Shown one piece after another: positions 44,652 through 57,150 of a DNA stretch of 64,000 bases. Position numbers and translations under genes: made by a program. Position 1 is the first letter of the stretch. Each line of letters starts with the position of its first letter. Below the pieces are notes generated by a model. The model made no database searches and was not told where the DNA came from. It saw only the letters and a program-made list of their open reading frames with translations. Source of the DNA: an uncultured beta proteobacterium (GTDB taxonomy: Bacteria; Pseudomonadota; Gammaproteobacteria; Burkholderiales; Burkholderiaceae); NCBI GenBank assembly GCA_903871735.1, contig CAIQHU010000071.1, positions 25,474 through 89,473 of the forward strand, written 5' to 3'.

Positions 44652-44699
44652 CTGTCCATAACGGAAGGAATTAAAGTATGTTGACGGGCGTTGTCTAAA

Positions 44700-45740
44700 T
44701 CAGGCTTGGACTGCCAGAAAGTCTGTGTTATCTGATAACCACTGCATGTATTTTCCTACACCTTCTTCTACAGTGTGAAATGGCTGTACATAGCCAACTG
44801 CTCTTAAACGCTCTAAACTGGCTTGCGTAAAAGATTGATACTTACCCTTTAAAGCCTCAGGAAAATCGATATACCGAATTGCCCCCTGGGCAACAAGCTG
44901 CGCAACGCTTTGATCCCGATAATCCACAGTTCCAATGCCGCCAAGCCCATTAATGACTGAACTTGCTACATCATTAAAAGTTTGTGCGCGACCACTACCC
45001 AAGTTAAAAATCCCGCTGAGTTCAGGGCGGTCTAAAAAAAACAGATTCACCTGCACGACGTCATCAATATAAACAAAGTCACGCTTTTGCTCACCCGCTT
45101 CATAACCATCATAGCCGCCAAATAATTGCACCACACCTGACTGCTTATATTGATGAAAATGATGAAAGGCAACTGAGGCCATCCGACCTTTATGTGATTC
45201 CTTAGGTCCATATACATTAAAATACCGAAAACCAACCACCTGACTGGTAAGTAATTTTTCTGCAAAACGTCGGCGTAATACTTGGTCAAATAAAAACTTC
45301 GAATATCCGTAAATATTGAGAGGCTTTTCATAGGCACGGTCTTCACTAAACACTTGGGAACCACCATAAGTTGCAGCGGAAGAGGCATACAGTAATGGAA
45401 CTTTTTGCGCAGTACAAATATCCAACACATCACAGGTATAACGAAAGTTATTGGCCATCATAAAGCGCCCATCCATCTCCATCGTGTCAGAGCAAGCACC
45501 TTCATGCAATACCCCAGCAATCTGCCCTAAAAAACCACCTCGGAACTTTGCTAAAAACTCGTCTTGATCCAAGTAGTCTGTGATCTCTAAATCGACTAAA
45601 TTACGATACTTGTGGCAATCGCGTAATTGATCCACAACAATGATGTCTTTCTCGCCACGCTCGTTCAAAGCCGCCACGAGATTGGCGCCCACAAAACCAG
45701 CAGCACCAGTCACAATATATCTCATAACAATTCTTCCCAA
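44700..45740 (-). CDS. hldD: ADP-L-glycero-D-manno-heptose 6-epimerase
   Basis: [41 protein letters not shown]. Confidence 0.95.
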   Translation of the reverse strand: MGRIVMRYIVTGAAGFVGANLVAALNERGEKDIIVVDQLRDCHKYRNLVDLEITDYLDQDEFLAKFRGGFLGQIAGVLHEGACSDTMEMDGRFMMANNFRYTCDVLDICTAQKVPLLYASSAATYGGSQVFSEDRAYEKPLNIYGYSKFLFDQVLRRRFAEKLLTSQVVGFRYFNVYGPKESHKGRMASVAFHHFHQYKQSGVVQLFGGYDGYEAGEQKRDFVYIDDVVQVNLFFLDRPELSGIFNLGSGRAQTFNDVASSVINGLGGIGTVDYRDQSVAQLVAQGAIRYIDFPEALKGKYQSFTQASLERLRAVGYVQPFHTVEEGVGKYMQWLSDNTDFLAVQA

Positions 45741-46681
45741 GAAACAGTTGCAGTACCTAGCTTACCAACTACAATACCACCAGCACGGTTAGCAAGTGCC
45801 ATGGCACGGTGCGCATCCCACCCCGAGGCTAGAGCAACCGCTAGAGTACTAATCACAGTGTCACCAGCTCCTGAGACGTCAAAAACCTCCCTCGCCTGCG
45901 CCAAGACATGAGTTACCCCATCTTGCTCAAAAAGGGACATCCCCTCTTCAGATCGAGTTAATAAAATCGCTTCTACAGCTAAAGCAACTCTTAAATCTTC
46001 CACCTTACGCGCTAAATCATCTTCGTTTTGCCATCTTCCAATGACTTGCCTGAGCTCACTCCGATTGGGAGTGATGATGTTCGCCCAATGATACTTACTG
46101 TAGTCACTGCCCTTCGGGTCTACTAAAACAATCTTACCAGCAAGCCTTGCAAGTTCAATCATCTGACTAATATGCTTTAATGCACCCTTACCATAGTCCG
46201 AAAAAATAACCGCTTGTACCCGCGGCAATACCTCTTCAAAACTCGCTAATTTTGCAGCTAACACCTGCTGATCGGGTTCTTGTTCAAAGTCTAAACGGAT
46301 TAATTGCTGTTGCCTTGCTACTACCCGTAACTTCACAATCGTGGGCACACTGGAGTCAATTTGCAACAGACTATCGATACCGTCTTGATTTAATAAATGT
46401 CCTACTTGTCGCCCTGATTCGTCATCCCCAACTAACCCGAGTAAAGCTACTTTTGCGCCTAATGAGGCAGCATTCCTAGCCACGTTTGCAGCACCTCCAA
46501 GGCGCTCATCCACACGATTAATCTGAACAATAGGCACCGGCGCTTCAGGCGAAATACGCTGCGTATCACCGAACCAATATCGATCCAACATCACGTCGCC
46601 TACAACTAAGATGGTCGTCGCACGAAACAACTCGATATCGCTCTTTTGTAACTGAATGGTATTTCTTGTTTTACTCTGCAT
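45722..46681 (-). CDS. D-glycero-beta-D-manno-heptose-7-phosphate kinase (kinase domain only)
   Basis: [42 protein letters not shown]; 319 aa, no nucleotidyltransferase domain. Confidence 0.92.
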   Translation of the reverse strand: MQSKTRNTIQLQKSDIELFRATTILVVGDVMLDRYWFGDTQRISPEAPVPIVQINRVDERLGGAANVARNAASLGAKVALLGLVGDDESGRQVGHLLNQDGIDSLLQIDSSVPTIVKLRVVARQQQLIRLDFEQEPDQQVLAAKLASFEEVLPRVQAVIFSDYGKGALKHISQMIELARLAGKIVLVDPKGSDYSKYHWANIITPNRSELRQVIGRWQNEDDLARKVEDLRVALAVEAILLTRSEEGMSLFEQDGVTHVLAQAREVFDVSGAGDTVISTLAVALASGWDAHRAMALANRAGGIVVGKLGTATVSWEELL

Positions 46682-46689
46682 GCGGCTAC

Positions 46690-48054
46690 CTAGTTATGAC
46701 GACCAATCCCGTAATAAGTAAATCCTAGCTCAGCTAATGCGTGCGGCTCAAATAAATTCCGACCGTCAAAAATGATCGGATTTTTTAACTGTTTTTTTAA
46801 TACGTCAAAGTCTGGACTTCGAAAAGCTTTCCACTCCGTCGCAATAATTAATGCATCAGCACCTACTGTAGCATCCATCGGCTTATCAACCATGGTAATC
46901 TTTGATAATAAATGGGCTGATTCTTGAAAATCAAGCTCTAAAGCTTTTAAGGCCTCTGGAGTTGCAACTGGGTCAAATGCGACGACTCGCGCACCCCGGC
47001 GGACTAACTCCTGAATAATGACTCGACTTGGCGCCTCTCGCATATCATCCGTATTCGGCTTAAAGGCCAAACCCCATAAAGCAAATTGATGATTACTCAA
47101 ATCCTCACCAAAGCGCTTCACAATTTTTTTAATTAAGACCTTCTTCTGATCTTGATTAACGGACTCCACCGCCTGCAAGATTTGTAAGTCTAAATGGAAC
47201 TCCTGGGCAGTCCTGGATAAAGCTTGCACGTCTTTTGGAAAACAAGATCCTCCATAACCAGTCCCGGCATATAAAAACCCATACCCAATCCGAGAGTCCG
47301 AACCAATTCCTTGCCGGACCGCTTCTATATCAGCACCAACCATATCGGCTAAATTGGCTAACTCATTCATGAAAGAAATCCGGGTTGCTAACATCGCATT
47401 CGCAGCATACTTGGTTAATTCAGCACTTTTCACATCCATATAAAAGGTTCGCTCGTGATGGCGATTAAAAGGAGCATATAACTTTTTCATCATCGTCTTA
47501 GCCTTCTGGCCTGCAGCGTCATCAGCCGTACCTAGCACAATCCGGTCTGGGCGCATGAAGTCCTCAACCGCAGCACCTTCTTTCAAAAACTCTGGATTCG
47601 ATACAACTGAAAACGATAACTCAGCTACCCCACGTCTAGTCAACTCTGCCGAGATCACATCTTTTACCTGCTGCGCGGTACCGACTGGAACTGTCGATTT
47701 ATCAATCACTACCTTAAAGCCGTTCATATACTTCGCAATATTCTTCGCTGCAGCCAATACATACTGTAAATCCGCAGAGCCATCTTCGTCTGGGGGTGTA
47801 CCAACTGCAATATATTGCAGTTCACCATGCTCAACACTCGCTTGTACATCGGTCGAAAATTGCAAGCGACCTGCCTCAATATTGCGGGCAATCATCTCTT
47901 TTAAACCTGGTTCGTAAATCGGTACTCCACCTTGATTTAAGATGGCTATTTTTTGGGTATCAACATCCAAACAAAAGACCTCATTACCAAGTTCAGCTAA
48001 ACATGCACCAGTCACTAAACCAACATAACCACTTCCAATAATTGTGACTTTCAA
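46690..48054 (-). CDS. UDP-glucose 6-dehydrogenase
   Basis: [39 protein letters not shown]. Confidence 0.95.
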   Translation of the reverse strand: MKVTIIGSGYVGLVTGACLAELGNEVFCLDVDTQKIAILNQGGVPIYEPGLKEMIARNIEAGRLQFSTDVQASVEHGELQYIAVGTPPDEDGSADLQYVLAAAKNIAKYMNGFKVVIDKSTVPVGTAQQVKDVISAELTRRGVAELSFSVVSNPEFLKEGAAVEDFMRPDRIVLGTADDAAGQKAKTMMKKLYAPFNRHHERTFYMDVKSAELTKYAANAMLATRISFMNELANLADMVGADIEAVRQGIGSDSRIGYGFLYAGTGYGGSCFPKDVQALSRTAQEFHLDLQILQAVESVNQDQKKVLIKKIVKRFGEDLSNHQFALWGLAFKPNTDDMREAPSRVIIQELVRRGARVVAFDPVATPEALKALELDFQESAHLLSKITMVDKPMDATVGADALIIATEWKAFRSPDFDVLKKQLKNPIIFDGRNLFEPHALAELGFTYYGIGRHN

Positions 48055-48118
48055 AAATTTCTCCTAACTTTTACAACTAACAAAATATTCCGCACGACCA
48101 AGGATTCATTCACGTCGC

Positions 48119-49315
48119 TTAAAGCCCAGCCAACCCCTCGCTTCTTTTGGGGGAGTATACATCCCAATCATTACAACCTGGACACTGCCAGTAAAACCGC
48201 TTAGCCCGAAAACCACAACTACTACAGGTATATCTAGCTAGACTACTCGTACGTTTTTTGAGTAAATCAACCGAGGCCTTTAAGTCTGTTGCCGAGGATT
48301 GTGCATCCCGTGTAATAGCTAATTGATATTGCGCTTCAAAGCGCTTGGCAAGCACTGTTAGTGTTGGCGTCTTTAATAAAACTTGGGACATGAGCAGTTC
48401 AGCAGCAGCTGCTCCTTGTAGCCTCAAAACGTGTTTATAAACAATATCGAGTAATTCGCCCCAACCATGCTCAGGTAACTGTGCGACTAAGCGTTCAAGT
48501 CCAACAGACTCCTGTCCCAACTCTTGGTGAGCCAAAATCCATTGATCAGCCACTAAATGCAAAAACGCTGGGTATTTTTCTTCAATTAACTTCCAAGTAG
48601 TAATCGCCTCTTTAGGACGTTGTCCTAAAATATATACTTCACCCCGTAAAATCGTGGCTCGGATATGCTCAGGTACTGCGATGAAAGCATGATCTAAGGC
48701 CAGATGACTAGCAACCAAATCTTGCCTTCGCATCGCCTCAAGAGCAATTTCACAATCAAATTGCGCAATCTGATCTTGGTAATCCTTTTTCTCTAGTTGA
48801 GCTAATTCAGATGCCGCAATGATCGCTTTACGCCAGTCTTTTTCGATCTGATACATTTCCAACAGAGCCACTTTAGCAGGAATCAAATATCGACCATCAC
48901 CTACTTGATTTAAGCTAGCTTCGGCACGATCTAACATGCCTGCTCGTAAGAAATCACGCCCTAACTCATACCCAGCGTGGGCACGATCACGCGCGGCAAT
49001 GTCATCCCGACCGACTAGATGTTGGTGTACCCGAATCGCTCGCTCGGTCTCCCCACGTCGACGAAATAAACTTCCTAAAGCAAAATGGAGTTCTGTGGTT
49101 TCAGGGTCTAATTTAGCAACCTCGACTAAAGCATCAATCGCTTTATCTGGTTGCTCATTGAGTAGTAAGTTCAGGCCTCTAAAAGTCGATCTTTGCTTTT
49201 TTTGTTGCGCAACATCGTCCTCCATATCCTCGAGGCGCTTTTCCCAACGCGCAGCTAACCAGCCTAGACCAAATACAATAGGTAATACACCTAACCATTG
49301 AACCTCAATTTCCAT
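48119..49315 (-). CDS. lapB: LapB (YciM) TPR protein of LPS assembly
   Basis: N-terminal TM, TPR repeats, C-terminal rubredoxin-like CSSCGF...CPGCNDW. Confidence 0.93.
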   Translation of the reverse strand: MEIEVQWLGVLPIVFGLGWLAARWEKRLEDMEDDVAQQKKQRSTFRGLNLLLNEQPDKAIDALVEVAKLDPETTELHFALGSLFRRRGETERAIRVHQHLVGRDDIAARDRAHAGYELGRDFLRAGMLDRAEASLNQVGDGRYLIPAKVALLEMYQIEKDWRKAIIAASELAQLEKKDYQDQIAQFDCEIALEAMRRQDLVASHLALDHAFIAVPEHIRATILRGEVYILGQRPKEAITTWKLIEEKYPAFLHLVADQWILAHQELGQESVGLERLVAQLPEHGWGELLDIVYKHVLRLQGAAAAELLMSQVLLKTPTLTVLAKRFEAQYQLAITRDAQSSATDLKASVDLLKKRTSSLARYTCSSCGFRAKRFYWQCPGCNDWDVYSPKRSEGLAGL

Positions 49316-49317
49316 CT

Positions 49318-49548
49318 TTACTGTGCCTTACGAACAAAGCGGTAAAAGGCCAGACCAGCTAGCAATAAGCCTAATAAAAAAGCGCCTAGCAAAGGAATAA
49401 TCAGTGGAACTTGCAAGGATTGCCCTACAAACCAGTTGAATTCTACTGGATGAGAATTCAGTAAGGCCATCATGAAAAATAATACAAAAAACCCAACCCG
49501 ACTAGCAATCAGTAGGAATCGCCAAACTAGATGCAAAATCTGCATCAT
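49318..49548 (-). CDS. lapA: LapA-domain inner membrane protein
   Basis: 76 aa with two TM segments, immediately upstream of lapB. Confidence 0.8.
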   Translation of the reverse strand: MMQILHLVWRFLLIASRVGFFVLFFMMALLNSHPVEFNWFVGQSLQVPLIIPLLGAFLLGLLLAGLAFYRFVRKAQ

Positions 49549-49907
49549 TCACTTTGGCCATCTTTAACTGGCTTCGCCTTATAGTCAACCCGCTCCCGAA
49601 GTTCTTTCCCAGGCTTAAAATGAGGTACCTTTTTTTCTGGAATTAATACCTGTTCCCCAGACTTCGGGTTACGACCAACCCGCGCGGGTCGCTGATGCAA
49701 CACAAAGCTACCAACCCCTCGAAGCTCAATTCGCTTACCCTTTGACAAAGAACCCGTCATAGTATCAAGCAAAGTTTTAACCGCTAACTCAACATCCTTT
49801 GGCAATAGCTGAGGAAACTGCTCAGCTAATAAATCAACTAACTCCGATCTAGTAATAGATGTCTCTACTGACTGAGATGTAGGTGTAGAAGAAGCAGAGT
49901 CTGTCAT
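49545..49907 (-). CDS. ihfB: Integration host factor subunit beta
   Basis: [41 protein letters not shown]; start at internal Met MTDSASS. Confidence 0.93.
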   Translation of the reverse strand: MTDSASSTPTSQSVETSITRSELVDLLAEQFPQLLPKDVELAVKTLLDTMTGSLSKGKRIELRGVGSFVLHQRPARVGRNPKSGEQVLIPEKKVPHFKPGKELRERVDYKAKPVKDGQSE

Positions 49908-49930
49908 ACGTTTAGTCCTGAATAAAAACA

Positions 49931-49955
49931 ACATCACTGCCAAAGGCAGTGATGT
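49931..49955 (-). terminator. Strong hairpin between rpsA and ihfB (terminator/attenuator-like)
   Basis: ACATCACTGCC-AAA-GGCAGTGATGT, perfect 11 bp stem, followed on the minus strand by TGTTTTTATT. Confidence 0.65.
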
Positions 49956-49964
49956 ATTGGCTGA

Positions 49965-51638
49965 TTACCCTTGATTATCGAATTTTGCTTTTAACAAGGC
50001 ACCTAAATTCGTTGTACCTGAACTAGCATCATTTTGTAACTTACTCATAGCCTGCTGCTGATCAGCGCTATCTTTGGCTTTAATCGACAAATTAATACTG
50101 CGTGATTTACGGTCAACATTAATGATCATCGCAGAAATCGAGTCACCCTCTTTTAATATATTACGCGCATCCTCAACACGATCCGTTGAGATTTCAGATG
50201 CCCGAATATACGCCTCGACTTCGTCTGCTAAATGCACAGTCGCACCCTTGGCATCGACAGTTTTAATCGTACCTGTAACCAACGCACCCTTGTCATTCGC
50301 GGCTGTGTAGTTATTAAATGGATCGCCAGAGAGCTGCTTAATTCCTAAAGAAATCCGCTCTTTTTCCACATCAATAGCAAGCACAACTGTATCAATCTCA
50401 TCACCTTTCTTGAACTTCTTCACAGCTTCTTCGCCAGCTTCATTCCAAGAAATATCCGACAAATGTACCAACCCATCAATGCCGCCGTCTAGTCCAATAA
50501 AGACACCAAAGTCCGTAATCGACTTAATTGCACCAGATAATTTATCGCCTTTATTATGGGTTCTAGCAAACTCATCCCATGGATTCGTCTTGCACTGCTT
50601 CATTCCAAGACTGATGCGACGTTTGTCTTCGTCAATATCTAAAACCATGACTTCAACATCTAAACCTAATTGCACCGCTTTACCAGGAGCAATATTTTTG
50701 TTGGTCCAGTCCATCTCAGAAACGTGCACTAAACCTTCAATACCCGACTCGATCTCAACAAACGCACCGTAATCAGTTAAGTTTGTGACTTTTCCAAATA
50801 AACGCGTATTGGGTGGATAACGTCTGCCAATACCAACCCAAGGATCATCACCTAATTGCTTGATCCCTAAAGAAACACGGTTTTTGTCTTGGTCGTAACG
50901 TAGAATTTTTGCCGTTACTTCTTGTCCAACTGTGAGAACCTCACTCGGGTGTCTCACGCGACGCCAAGCTAAGTCAGTAATGTGTAACAAACCATCAATC
51001 CCACCTAAATCAACAAACGCTCCGTAATCAGTAATGTTCTTGATAATCCCTTGAACAACAGTACCTTCTTTGAGGTTTTCCATTAACTTCTGACGCTCTT
51101 CTCCTTGACTTGCCTCAACCACTGCTCGTCTAGATAAAACAACGTTATTTCTTTTACGGTCTAATTTAATGACCTTAAAGTCCATCGTCTTACCTTCAAA
51201 TGGCGATGTGTCTTTAATAGGGCGAGTATCCAATAAGGATCCAGGTAAAAAAGCCCGGATGCCATTCACCATAACAGTCAGACCACCTTTAACCTTACCA
51301 GTAACTGCTCCAGTGACGATCTCTCCTTGTTCTAGAGCTTTTTCTAGATTCATCCAAGAAGCAAGACGCTTGGCCTTGTCACGGGATAATATCGTATCAC
51401 CGTAACCATTTTCTAAGGCGTCAATCGCCACAGAAACAAAATCACCCGGTTGAACGTCTATTTCACCTTGGTCATTATGGAATTCTTCCACGGGAATAAA
51501 TGCTTCAGACTTTAAGCCTGCATTTACGACTACAAAATTATGGTCAATACGGACCACTTCAGCAGAGATCACCTGCCCAGTTTTCATATTGGATCGGGCT
51601 AAAGACTCTTCAAATAGGGCTGCAAAAGATTCGGACAT
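49965..51638 (-). CDS. rpsA: 30S ribosomal protein S1
   Basis: Repeated S1 domains; [13 protein letters not shown] start. Confidence 0.97.
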   Translation of the reverse strand: MSESFAALFEESLARSNMKTGQVISAEVVRIDHNFVVVNAGLKSEAFIPVEEFHNDQGEIDVQPGDFVSVAIDALENGYGDTILSRDKAKRLASWMNLEKALEQGEIVTGAVTGKVKGGLTVMVNGIRAFLPGSLLDTRPIKDTSPFEGKTMDFKVIKLDRKRNNVVLSRRAVVEASQGEERQKLMENLKEGTVVQGIIKNITDYGAFVDLGGIDGLLHITDLAWRRVRHPSEVLTVGQEVTAKILRYDQDKNRVSLGIKQLGDDPWVGIGRRYPPNTRLFGKVTNLTDYGAFVEIESGIEGLVHVSEMDWTNKNIAPGKAVQLGLDVEVMVLDIDEDKRRISLGMKQCKTNPWDEFARTHNKGDKLSGAIKSITDFGVFIGLDGGIDGLVHLSDISWNEAGEEAVKKFKKGDEIDTVVLAIDVEKERISLGIKQLSGDPFNNYTAANDKGALVTGTIKTVDAKGATVHLADEVEAYIRASEISTDRVEDARNILKEGDSISAMIINVDRKSRSINLSIKAKDSADQQQAMSKLQNDASSGTTNLGALLKAKFDNQG

Positions 51639-51780
51639 GAATTTCACTTATCTGGTTGGCATTGCCAACGGGTTAGGTTGTAAATCCCTTGTTGTGGCAC
51701 ATTATTGAACCTAAAATAGGCGCGCCAGAATTCAAAAAGGGGCTTTTAATACATCTTTCATACTTGTTACCGCTGTAATA

Positions 51781-51816
51781 CTTGTATTACTACTTGTGTT
51801 ACTACTTGTGTTGCTA
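51781..51816. repeat. 12 bp tandem array (3 copies)
   Basis: CTTGTATTACTA / CTTGTGTTACTA / CTTGTGTTGCTA. Confidence 0.85.
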
Positions 51817-51832
51817 CAAACTACTTATTTGC

Positions 51833-51870
51833 ACTGACTTACTGAACTGACTTACTGAACTGACTTACTA
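51833..51870. repeat. 13 bp tandem array (~2.9 copies) running into the cmk stop codon
   Basis: ACTGACTTACTGA / ACTGACTTACTGA / ACTGACTTACTA. Confidence 0.85.
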
Positions 51871-52554
51871 CGCCAACTTATACCAAGTTAAGATGGTTTG
51901 AACCGCCTGCTCTATACCCATCTCACTCGTGTCTAGCAAAAAAGCATCTGCCGTTTTTATTAGTGGAGCTGTTTGGCGCGATGTATCTAAGCCATCACGA
52001 TCTACTAAATCTTTCGTCAGAATGTCTATATTAGCAGAAATTCCTTTGGATATCAATTGTTTATGTCTTCTTTGTGCACGAATTTCCACACGCGCAGTTA
52101 AAAACACCTTTAACTTCGCCTGCGGAAAGATTACCGTAGACATATCCCGGCCATCAGCGACTAATCCCGGAGCCTGCAAAAAACTCCGTTGCAAGGCAAA
52201 TAAAGCCTGTCTTACTAAAGGTTGCGCACCCACCGCGGACGCTCTCTTACCCATTTCTTCAGTCCGAATCGCCGCACTAACCTCTTGTCCATCCAAGTAA
52301 ATTAGATCTGCATCAAAATGAATTTTTAATCGGCTCGTCGCCGCACCCAACCGAATGCCATCAGTTAAATCAATATCTTGCCAAAGACTAGCCAAGCCAA
52401 CCAAGCGATATAAAGCCCCGCTATCTAAGTAATGAAACCCCAAATGCTTAGCAACTAGTTGAGCAACTGACCCCTTGCCTGAAGCAGAAGGGCCATCAAT
52501 AGCAATGACCGGCAACTTGTGATGATCTAGCAAATCTTGAGTATCGAAAACCAC
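51868..52554 (-). CDS. cmk: Cytidylate kinase
   Basis: [37 protein letters not shown]. Confidence 0.97.
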   Translation of the reverse strand: MVFDTQDLLDHHKLPVIAIDGPSASGKGSVAQLVAKHLGFHYLDSGALYRLVGLASLWQDIDLTDGIRLGAATSRLKIHFDADLIYLDGQEVSAAIRTEEMGKRASAVGAQPLVRQALFALQRSFLQAPGLVADGRDMSTVIFPQAKLKVFLTARVEIRAQRRHKQLISKGISANIDILTKDLVDRDGLDTSRQTAPLIKTADAFLLDTSEMGIEQAVQTILTWYKLA

Positions 52555-53921
52555 TATTGCTCCAGCGTAGGTGATTGCCCAATTAAGGCTAAGAACTCTG
52601 AAAAATAATTTGGGAAAGTCTTACCAACACAATCTGGATCATTAATTAAAACCGGCAATGGCCCAAAAGCCGCTAAGGAAAAACACATTGCCATACGGTG
52701 ATCGTCATACGTATCTACCCCAGCAACAGGGGATTGCCACTCCGCTGGAGCTTGCACCACTATAAAATCATCTCCCGACTCGACTAGCGCACCAAATTTA
52801 CGTAACTCAGTTTGCATCGCTAAAATACGATCCGTCTCTTTCACTTTCCAACTGGCAATCCCAGTTAAACGCGTTTTACCACGGGCAAAAAGGCCCAACA
52901 CAGCTAAAGTCATCGCCGCATCTGGAATAGCCGTGCAATCTAAATCAATGCCCTGTAATTGTCCATCGGGATGATCAATGCCACGGACCTCAATCCAATC
53001 ATTACCTTGCGTAATATTGGCACCCATCATGGATAAGGCCTTCGCAAAAGCCATATCCCCTTGAATACTATCTCGGCCGACTCCTCGCAAAGTCAATGGA
53101 CCGCCACCCAGTGCACCTGCAGCTAAAAAATAAGATGCCGAGGAAGCGTCCCCTTCAACCCAATAATCTCCGGGTGAGACATAGGGACTGATCATCCCCG
53201 AAGCAAGCGGTGGAATAGTAAAAGTTTGCCAGGCGTCGTTCTTTACTTCTACTCCAAAATGCTGCAATAGATTCAATGTGATGTCTATATACGGTTTGGA
53301 AATAAGCTCACCGACTACTGTAATCTGGATCGGCTTGGTCGAACGCGTTAATGGTAATGCCATCAGTAATGCTGTCAAAAACTGACTCGATACATCTCCA
53401 CGCACCCGCACTGGCTCCTCTACCTGAATTACTCCCCGATGAATTTGAATCGGCGGATAACCCTCCTGACCCAGATAATCAATGCGAGCCCCAATCGCTA
53501 ATAAACCATCCACCAAATCTTTAATCGGACGCTCATGCATGCGAGCTACACCATGCAAATGGTACTCACCACCCAAAATCGCCAGAGCAGCAGTCAGCGG
53601 CCGAATCGCCGTGCCAGCATTACCCATCATTAAATCAGCCTGCGATTGCAGAAAAGTGCCGCCACCACCTGCAACGATCAGAACCTCATTCTGAACATCG
53701 AAGCTCTTTGAGAGATGCGTATGTAATTGCACCCCTAAACGTTCGAGTGCCATACGCATTACCTGGGTATCATCAGCATCTAATAAGCCATGTAACCGAG
53801 TCGAACCTTGCGCCAGCGCACTTAACAATAAAACCCGATTCGAAATACTTTTAGATCCAGGCAAAACAATTTCCCCACGGGCTACTTTAGTAGGCAATAA
53901 TTGCATTAACTTGCTCGACAT
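52554..53921 (-). CDS. aroA: 3-phosphoshikimate 1-carboxyvinyltransferase
   Basis: [39 protein letters not shown]. Confidence 0.97.
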   Translation of the reverse strand: MSSKLMQLLPTKVARGEIVLPGSKSISNRVLLLSALAQGSTRLHGLLDADDTQVMRMALERLGVQLHTHLSKSFDVQNEVLIVAGGGGTFLQSQADLMMGNAGTAIRPLTAALAILGGEYHLHGVARMHERPIKDLVDGLLAIGARIDYLGQEGYPPIQIHRGVIQVEEPVRVRGDVSSQFLTALLMALPLTRSTKPIQITVVGELISKPYIDITLNLLQHFGVEVKNDAWQTFTIPPLASGMISPYVSPGDYWVEGDASSASYFLAAGALGGGPLTLRGVGRDSIQGDMAFAKALSMMGANITQGNDWIEVRGIDHPDGQLQGIDLDCTAIPDAAMTLAVLGLFARGKTRLTGIASWKVKETDRILAMQTELRKFGALVESGDDFIVVQAPAEWQSPVAGVDTYDDHRMAMCFSLAAFGPLPVLINDPDCVGKTFPNYFSEFLALIGQSPTLEQ

Positions 53922-53923
53922 TG

Positions 53924-54865
53924 CTAAGCCTGCCAGCGATTACGAGAAATGCTAGCAAGCGTAAATAACTGCTCAAGTGTGACGCGATCTTCAGCCACAA
54001 TGGACTCTTTCAAATGACTAACAATCTGTAAATATGTGTCTAATTCTTGCAAAATAGCGGTTCGGTTTGCTAAAGTGATATCGCACCACATTTCTGGACT
54101 AGAGGCAGCAATCCGCGTAAAGTCTCTAAAGCCTGCTCCTGCATGCGTAAATTTTTTATCGGCATCATCTGCATTGGCAACTTGTAACATCAATGCATAA
54201 GACAGCAAATGCGGCAAATGAGAAACTGTCGCAAAAATATGATCGTGCTCTAGCGCTGACATCTTAAAAATTAATGACCCTAAACGATGCCAAAACTCTT
54301 CTATTACGCTGATAAAGTCAAGCCGATTCTCTGGTATTGGACAAATCATGACTTGTCGATCTACAAATAAATCTTTGCGCGCAGCTAATGCACCGTGCTG
54401 TGCACCACCAGCAATTGGATGGCAAGCTACGAATTGATTAACCCGCTCACCAAGTGCGGCTTTAGCTGAGGCAATCACATCAGACTTGGTACTACCAACA
54501 TCAATCACAACAGTCTGCTCACGAAGGTGTGGCAAAATTTGCTCAAGCATAGCCTGCGTCTGCGCTACCGGCACAGATAAAATAATTAGATCAGATTGTG
54601 AACATAAAGTGGCCAGTTCAACAACCTCATCAATCGCACCGATTTGCTTGGCTTGATCTAGATTTTTTTGGGTTCGCCCAAAGCCAATAACCCGCTCGAC
54701 CAGATCCCCACTTTTCATGGCTAAACCTAATGAGCCGCCAATCAAACCAACACCAATTAAACCAGCAGTGCGAAACATAACAGATTTAGCAGAAGTCAAC
54801 GAAGTGGTGTTCGACAAAATAAACTTTCGTGGTTTTTTATTGATATTTGATAATTTACATGGCAT
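53924..54865 (-). CDS. tyrA: Prephenate dehydrogenase
   Basis: [39 protein letters not shown]. Confidence 0.94.
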   Translation of the reverse strand: MPCKLSNINKKPRKFILSNTTSLTSAKSVMFRTAGLIGVGLIGGSLGLAMKSGDLVERVIGFGRTQKNLDQAKQIGAIDEVVELATLCSQSDLIILSVPVAQTQAMLEQILPHLREQTVVIDVGSTKSDVIASAKAALGERVNQFVACHPIAGGAQHGALAARKDLFVDRQVMICPIPENRLDFISVIEEFWHRLGSLIFKMSALEHDHIFATVSHLPHLLSYALMLQVANADDADKKFTHAGAGFRDFTRIAASSPEMWCDITLANRTAILQELDTYLQIVSHLKESIVAEDRVTLEQLFTLASISRNRWQA

Positions 54866-56010
54866 TACGAATGCGGATAAAGTGGCGCTAAAGATTTTTC
54901 AAGAGCACTTAAAAATGCCGCGTTTTCTGCAGGCAATCCAATGGAAACTCGCAACCATTTTGGTAAGCCATAATTAGCCACAGGACGAACAATCACCCCT
55001 TGCTTTAATAAGGCTAAATTGACTCGGGCTCCAGCTCCATCATCTGCGCCAACTTGCACCAAGATAAAGTTACCAGAGGATGGTAAATAGTGCAGCCCCA
55101 TCTGGGTAAATGCTGTGGTTAATTGCTGATACCCCTGCCGATTCAAAGTGGCTCCTTGATCTAAAAATTCCTGATCAAACAGGGCTGCAATGGCAGCAGC
55201 CTGCGCTAATGTGTTGACATTAAAGGGTTGCCGAATGCGGTTTAGTAAATCCGTTAACTCTGGCTGTGCCACACTATAGCCAAGCCGTAGACCTGCCAAA
55301 CCATAGGCTTTAGAAAAGCTTCTAGAAACGAGTAAATGAGGATACTGGCGAACCATCGCAATCGCATCATACTGCTGCTCAGCAGGTAAGTATTCGTTGT
55401 AGGCTTCGTCTAAAACGACGACTATATGCTGGGGAACTGCTCCTAAAAAATCAGCAATTTCTTGGCCAGTTAAAAAACTACCCGTTGGATTATTCGGGTT
55501 GGCTACAAAAATTAATTTGGTCTTTGACGTAATGGCAGCTAACATGCCAGTTAAATCATGCCCAAGATCTATTGGCTTAGCATTAATCTCAACGGCTTGA
55601 GCGCCAACAGCTTGGGTTGCTAAAGGATATACGGCAAAAGCATGCTTCGAAAAAATAACCTCGTCACCACCCTGCGCAACTGCCCGAGTAGTTAACTCTA
55701 AAATATCGTTACTACCATTACCCAAAGTTAACCAATCACTTGGCACATGGATTTTTCGACTAATTGCTGCTTTTAATTCAAAGCCATTTGAATCAGGATA
55801 GCGACCTAGATCAGCTATCGCATCAGCCATCGCCCGCTTTGCAGACTCTGGAATGCCCAAAGGATTCTCATTGGATGCGAGCTTAATAATCTGGTCCTCA
55901 ACTAAACCAAACTCCCGAGCAACTTCACTGATTGGTCGACCTCCAACGTATGGTGCTATTGCCTTGACTTGATCTAAGCCAATAGCTGAAGTCTTATTTT
56001 GGTTCGTCAT
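54865..56010 (-). CDS. hisC: Histidinol-phosphate aminotransferase
   Basis: KLASNENPLGIP, FVANPNNPTGSF, SRSFSKAYGLAGLRLG. Confidence 0.95.
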   Translation of the reverse strand: MTNQNKTSAIGLDQVKAIAPYVGGRPISEVAREFGLVEDQIIKLASNENPLGIPESAKRAMADAIADLGRYPDSNGFELKAAISRKIHVPSDWLTLGNGSNDILELTTRAVAQGGDEVIFSKHAFAVYPLATQAVGAQAVEINAKPIDLGHDLTGMLAAITSKTKLIFVANPNNPTGSFLTGQEIADFLGAVPQHIVVVLDEAYNEYLPAEQQYDAIAMVRQYPHLLVSRSFSKAYGLAGLRLGYSVAQPELTDLLNRIRQPFNVNTLAQAAAIAALFDQEFLDQGATLNRQGYQQLTTAFTQMGLHYLPSSGNFILVQVGADDGAGARVNLALLKQGVIVRPVANYGLPKWLRVSIGLPAENAAFLSALEKSLAPLYPHS

Positions 56011-56028
56011 AAAACCTCTTCCATGAAT

Positions 56029-57150
56029 TCAAATCTTACTCTTTGGATAAGACCCAACGCATTTATAAAAAGCCGCCATACTCCTTAATTCTTGTAAGGC
56101 ACTGGCAATATGTACTTCTGACTGGTGACCCTCAATATCAATATAAAAGTGATACTCCCAAGTGCCCCTGCGGGCTGGTCTAGATTCAAGCCGCGTCATC
56201 GAAACACCATATTTAGCAAGTGGCGCGAGTAGTTGATATACAGCACCAGGCTCATTAGCCACCGATAAAATCAAGGAGGTCTGGTCATGTCCACTCGGCG
56301 CACAAGCGTGCTGGCCAATCACCACGAATCGTGTACGATTGTGCACATCGTCTTGAATTGCAGCATGCACAACTTGTAAGCCATAATGCTTAGCAGCGCC
56401 TAAACTAGCAATCGCTGCTAACTCAGGATCGACTGAGGCTAATTTAGCAGCCTGCGCATTACTACTAACTGCCTGCCTTTGCAAATGCGGCGCATGAACG
56501 TTTAACCACTCTTGACATTGGGCTAATGCTTGCGCATGAGCAAGAACCTGCTTGACTCGCGATAAATCTGTCGAAACGGATAAGAGCGCATGCTCAATCG
56601 GAATAGAAATCTCCCCACTAATAATCAAATTGGTATCTAACAATAAATCTAAGGTTCTAGATATCGCCCCCTCTGAAGAGTTCTCAATCGGCACCACTCC
56701 ATAAGTAGCCCGCCCCGCCTGCACCGATCGAAAAACATCATCCAAACTATGACAGTCCATCAGTACAATCGAATGACCAAAAAATTGCAACGTGGCATCT
56801 TCAGAAAAAGTTCCAGTAGGACCTAAATAAGCGACTGTAAGCTGCTCTTCAATGGCTCTACAGGCAGACATAATTTCTAACCAAATTGCTTGTAAGCCAT
56901 CATTCTTGAGAGGTCCAGGATTGATTTGAGCAATCTTTTCTAAAATCTGCCGCTCACGTTCTGGCCGAAATACCGCCGATCCAAATTCCTGCTTAACATG
57001 ACCAACCTCAAGAGCAAGTCCTGCCCGCCGACTTAATAACTCGATTAATTGCCGATCTACTTCATCAATCTTGATTCGTAATGGGGCCAAACGTAGTTCT
57101 TCTTGACGCAGTTCCTCTTGAGGCTGCTTTTCCTGATTATCTTTTGTCAT
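56029..57150 (-). CDS. pheA: Bifunctional chorismate mutase/prephenate dehydratase
   Basis: N-terminal chorismate mutase helices, AYLGPTGTFSEDATLQFFG, ACT domain with LESRPARRGTWEYHFYIDIEGH. Confidence 0.96.
   Translation of the reverse strand: MTKDNQEKQPQEELRQEELRLAPLRIKIDEVDRQLIELLSRRAGLALEVGHVKQEFGSAVFRPERERQILEKIAQINPGPLKNDGLQAIWLEIMSACRAIEEQLTVAYLGPTGTFSEDATLQFFGHSIVLMDCHSLDDVFRSVQAGRATYGVVPIENSSEGAISRTLDLLLDTNLIISGEISIPIEHALLSVSTDLSRVKQVLAHAQALAQCQEWLNVHAPHLQRQAVSSNAQAAKLASVDPELAAIASLGAAKHYGLQVVHAAIQDDVHNRTRFVVIGQHACAPSGHDQTSLILSVANEPGAVYQLLAPLAKYGVSMTRLESRPARRGTWEYHFYIDIEGHQSEVHIASALQELRSMAAFYKCVGSYPKSKI

Noticed and set aside
45722-46681. HldE thought truncated because the nucleotidyltransferase domain is missing
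   Set aside because: Separate kinase (HldA/RfaE1-type) proteins are normal in betaproteobacteria; ORF has proper start, stop and motifs.
51781-51870. Possible CRISPR-like array
   Set aside because: Units are 12-13 bp and directly adjacent with no spacers; simple tandem repeats. No cas genes in the window.
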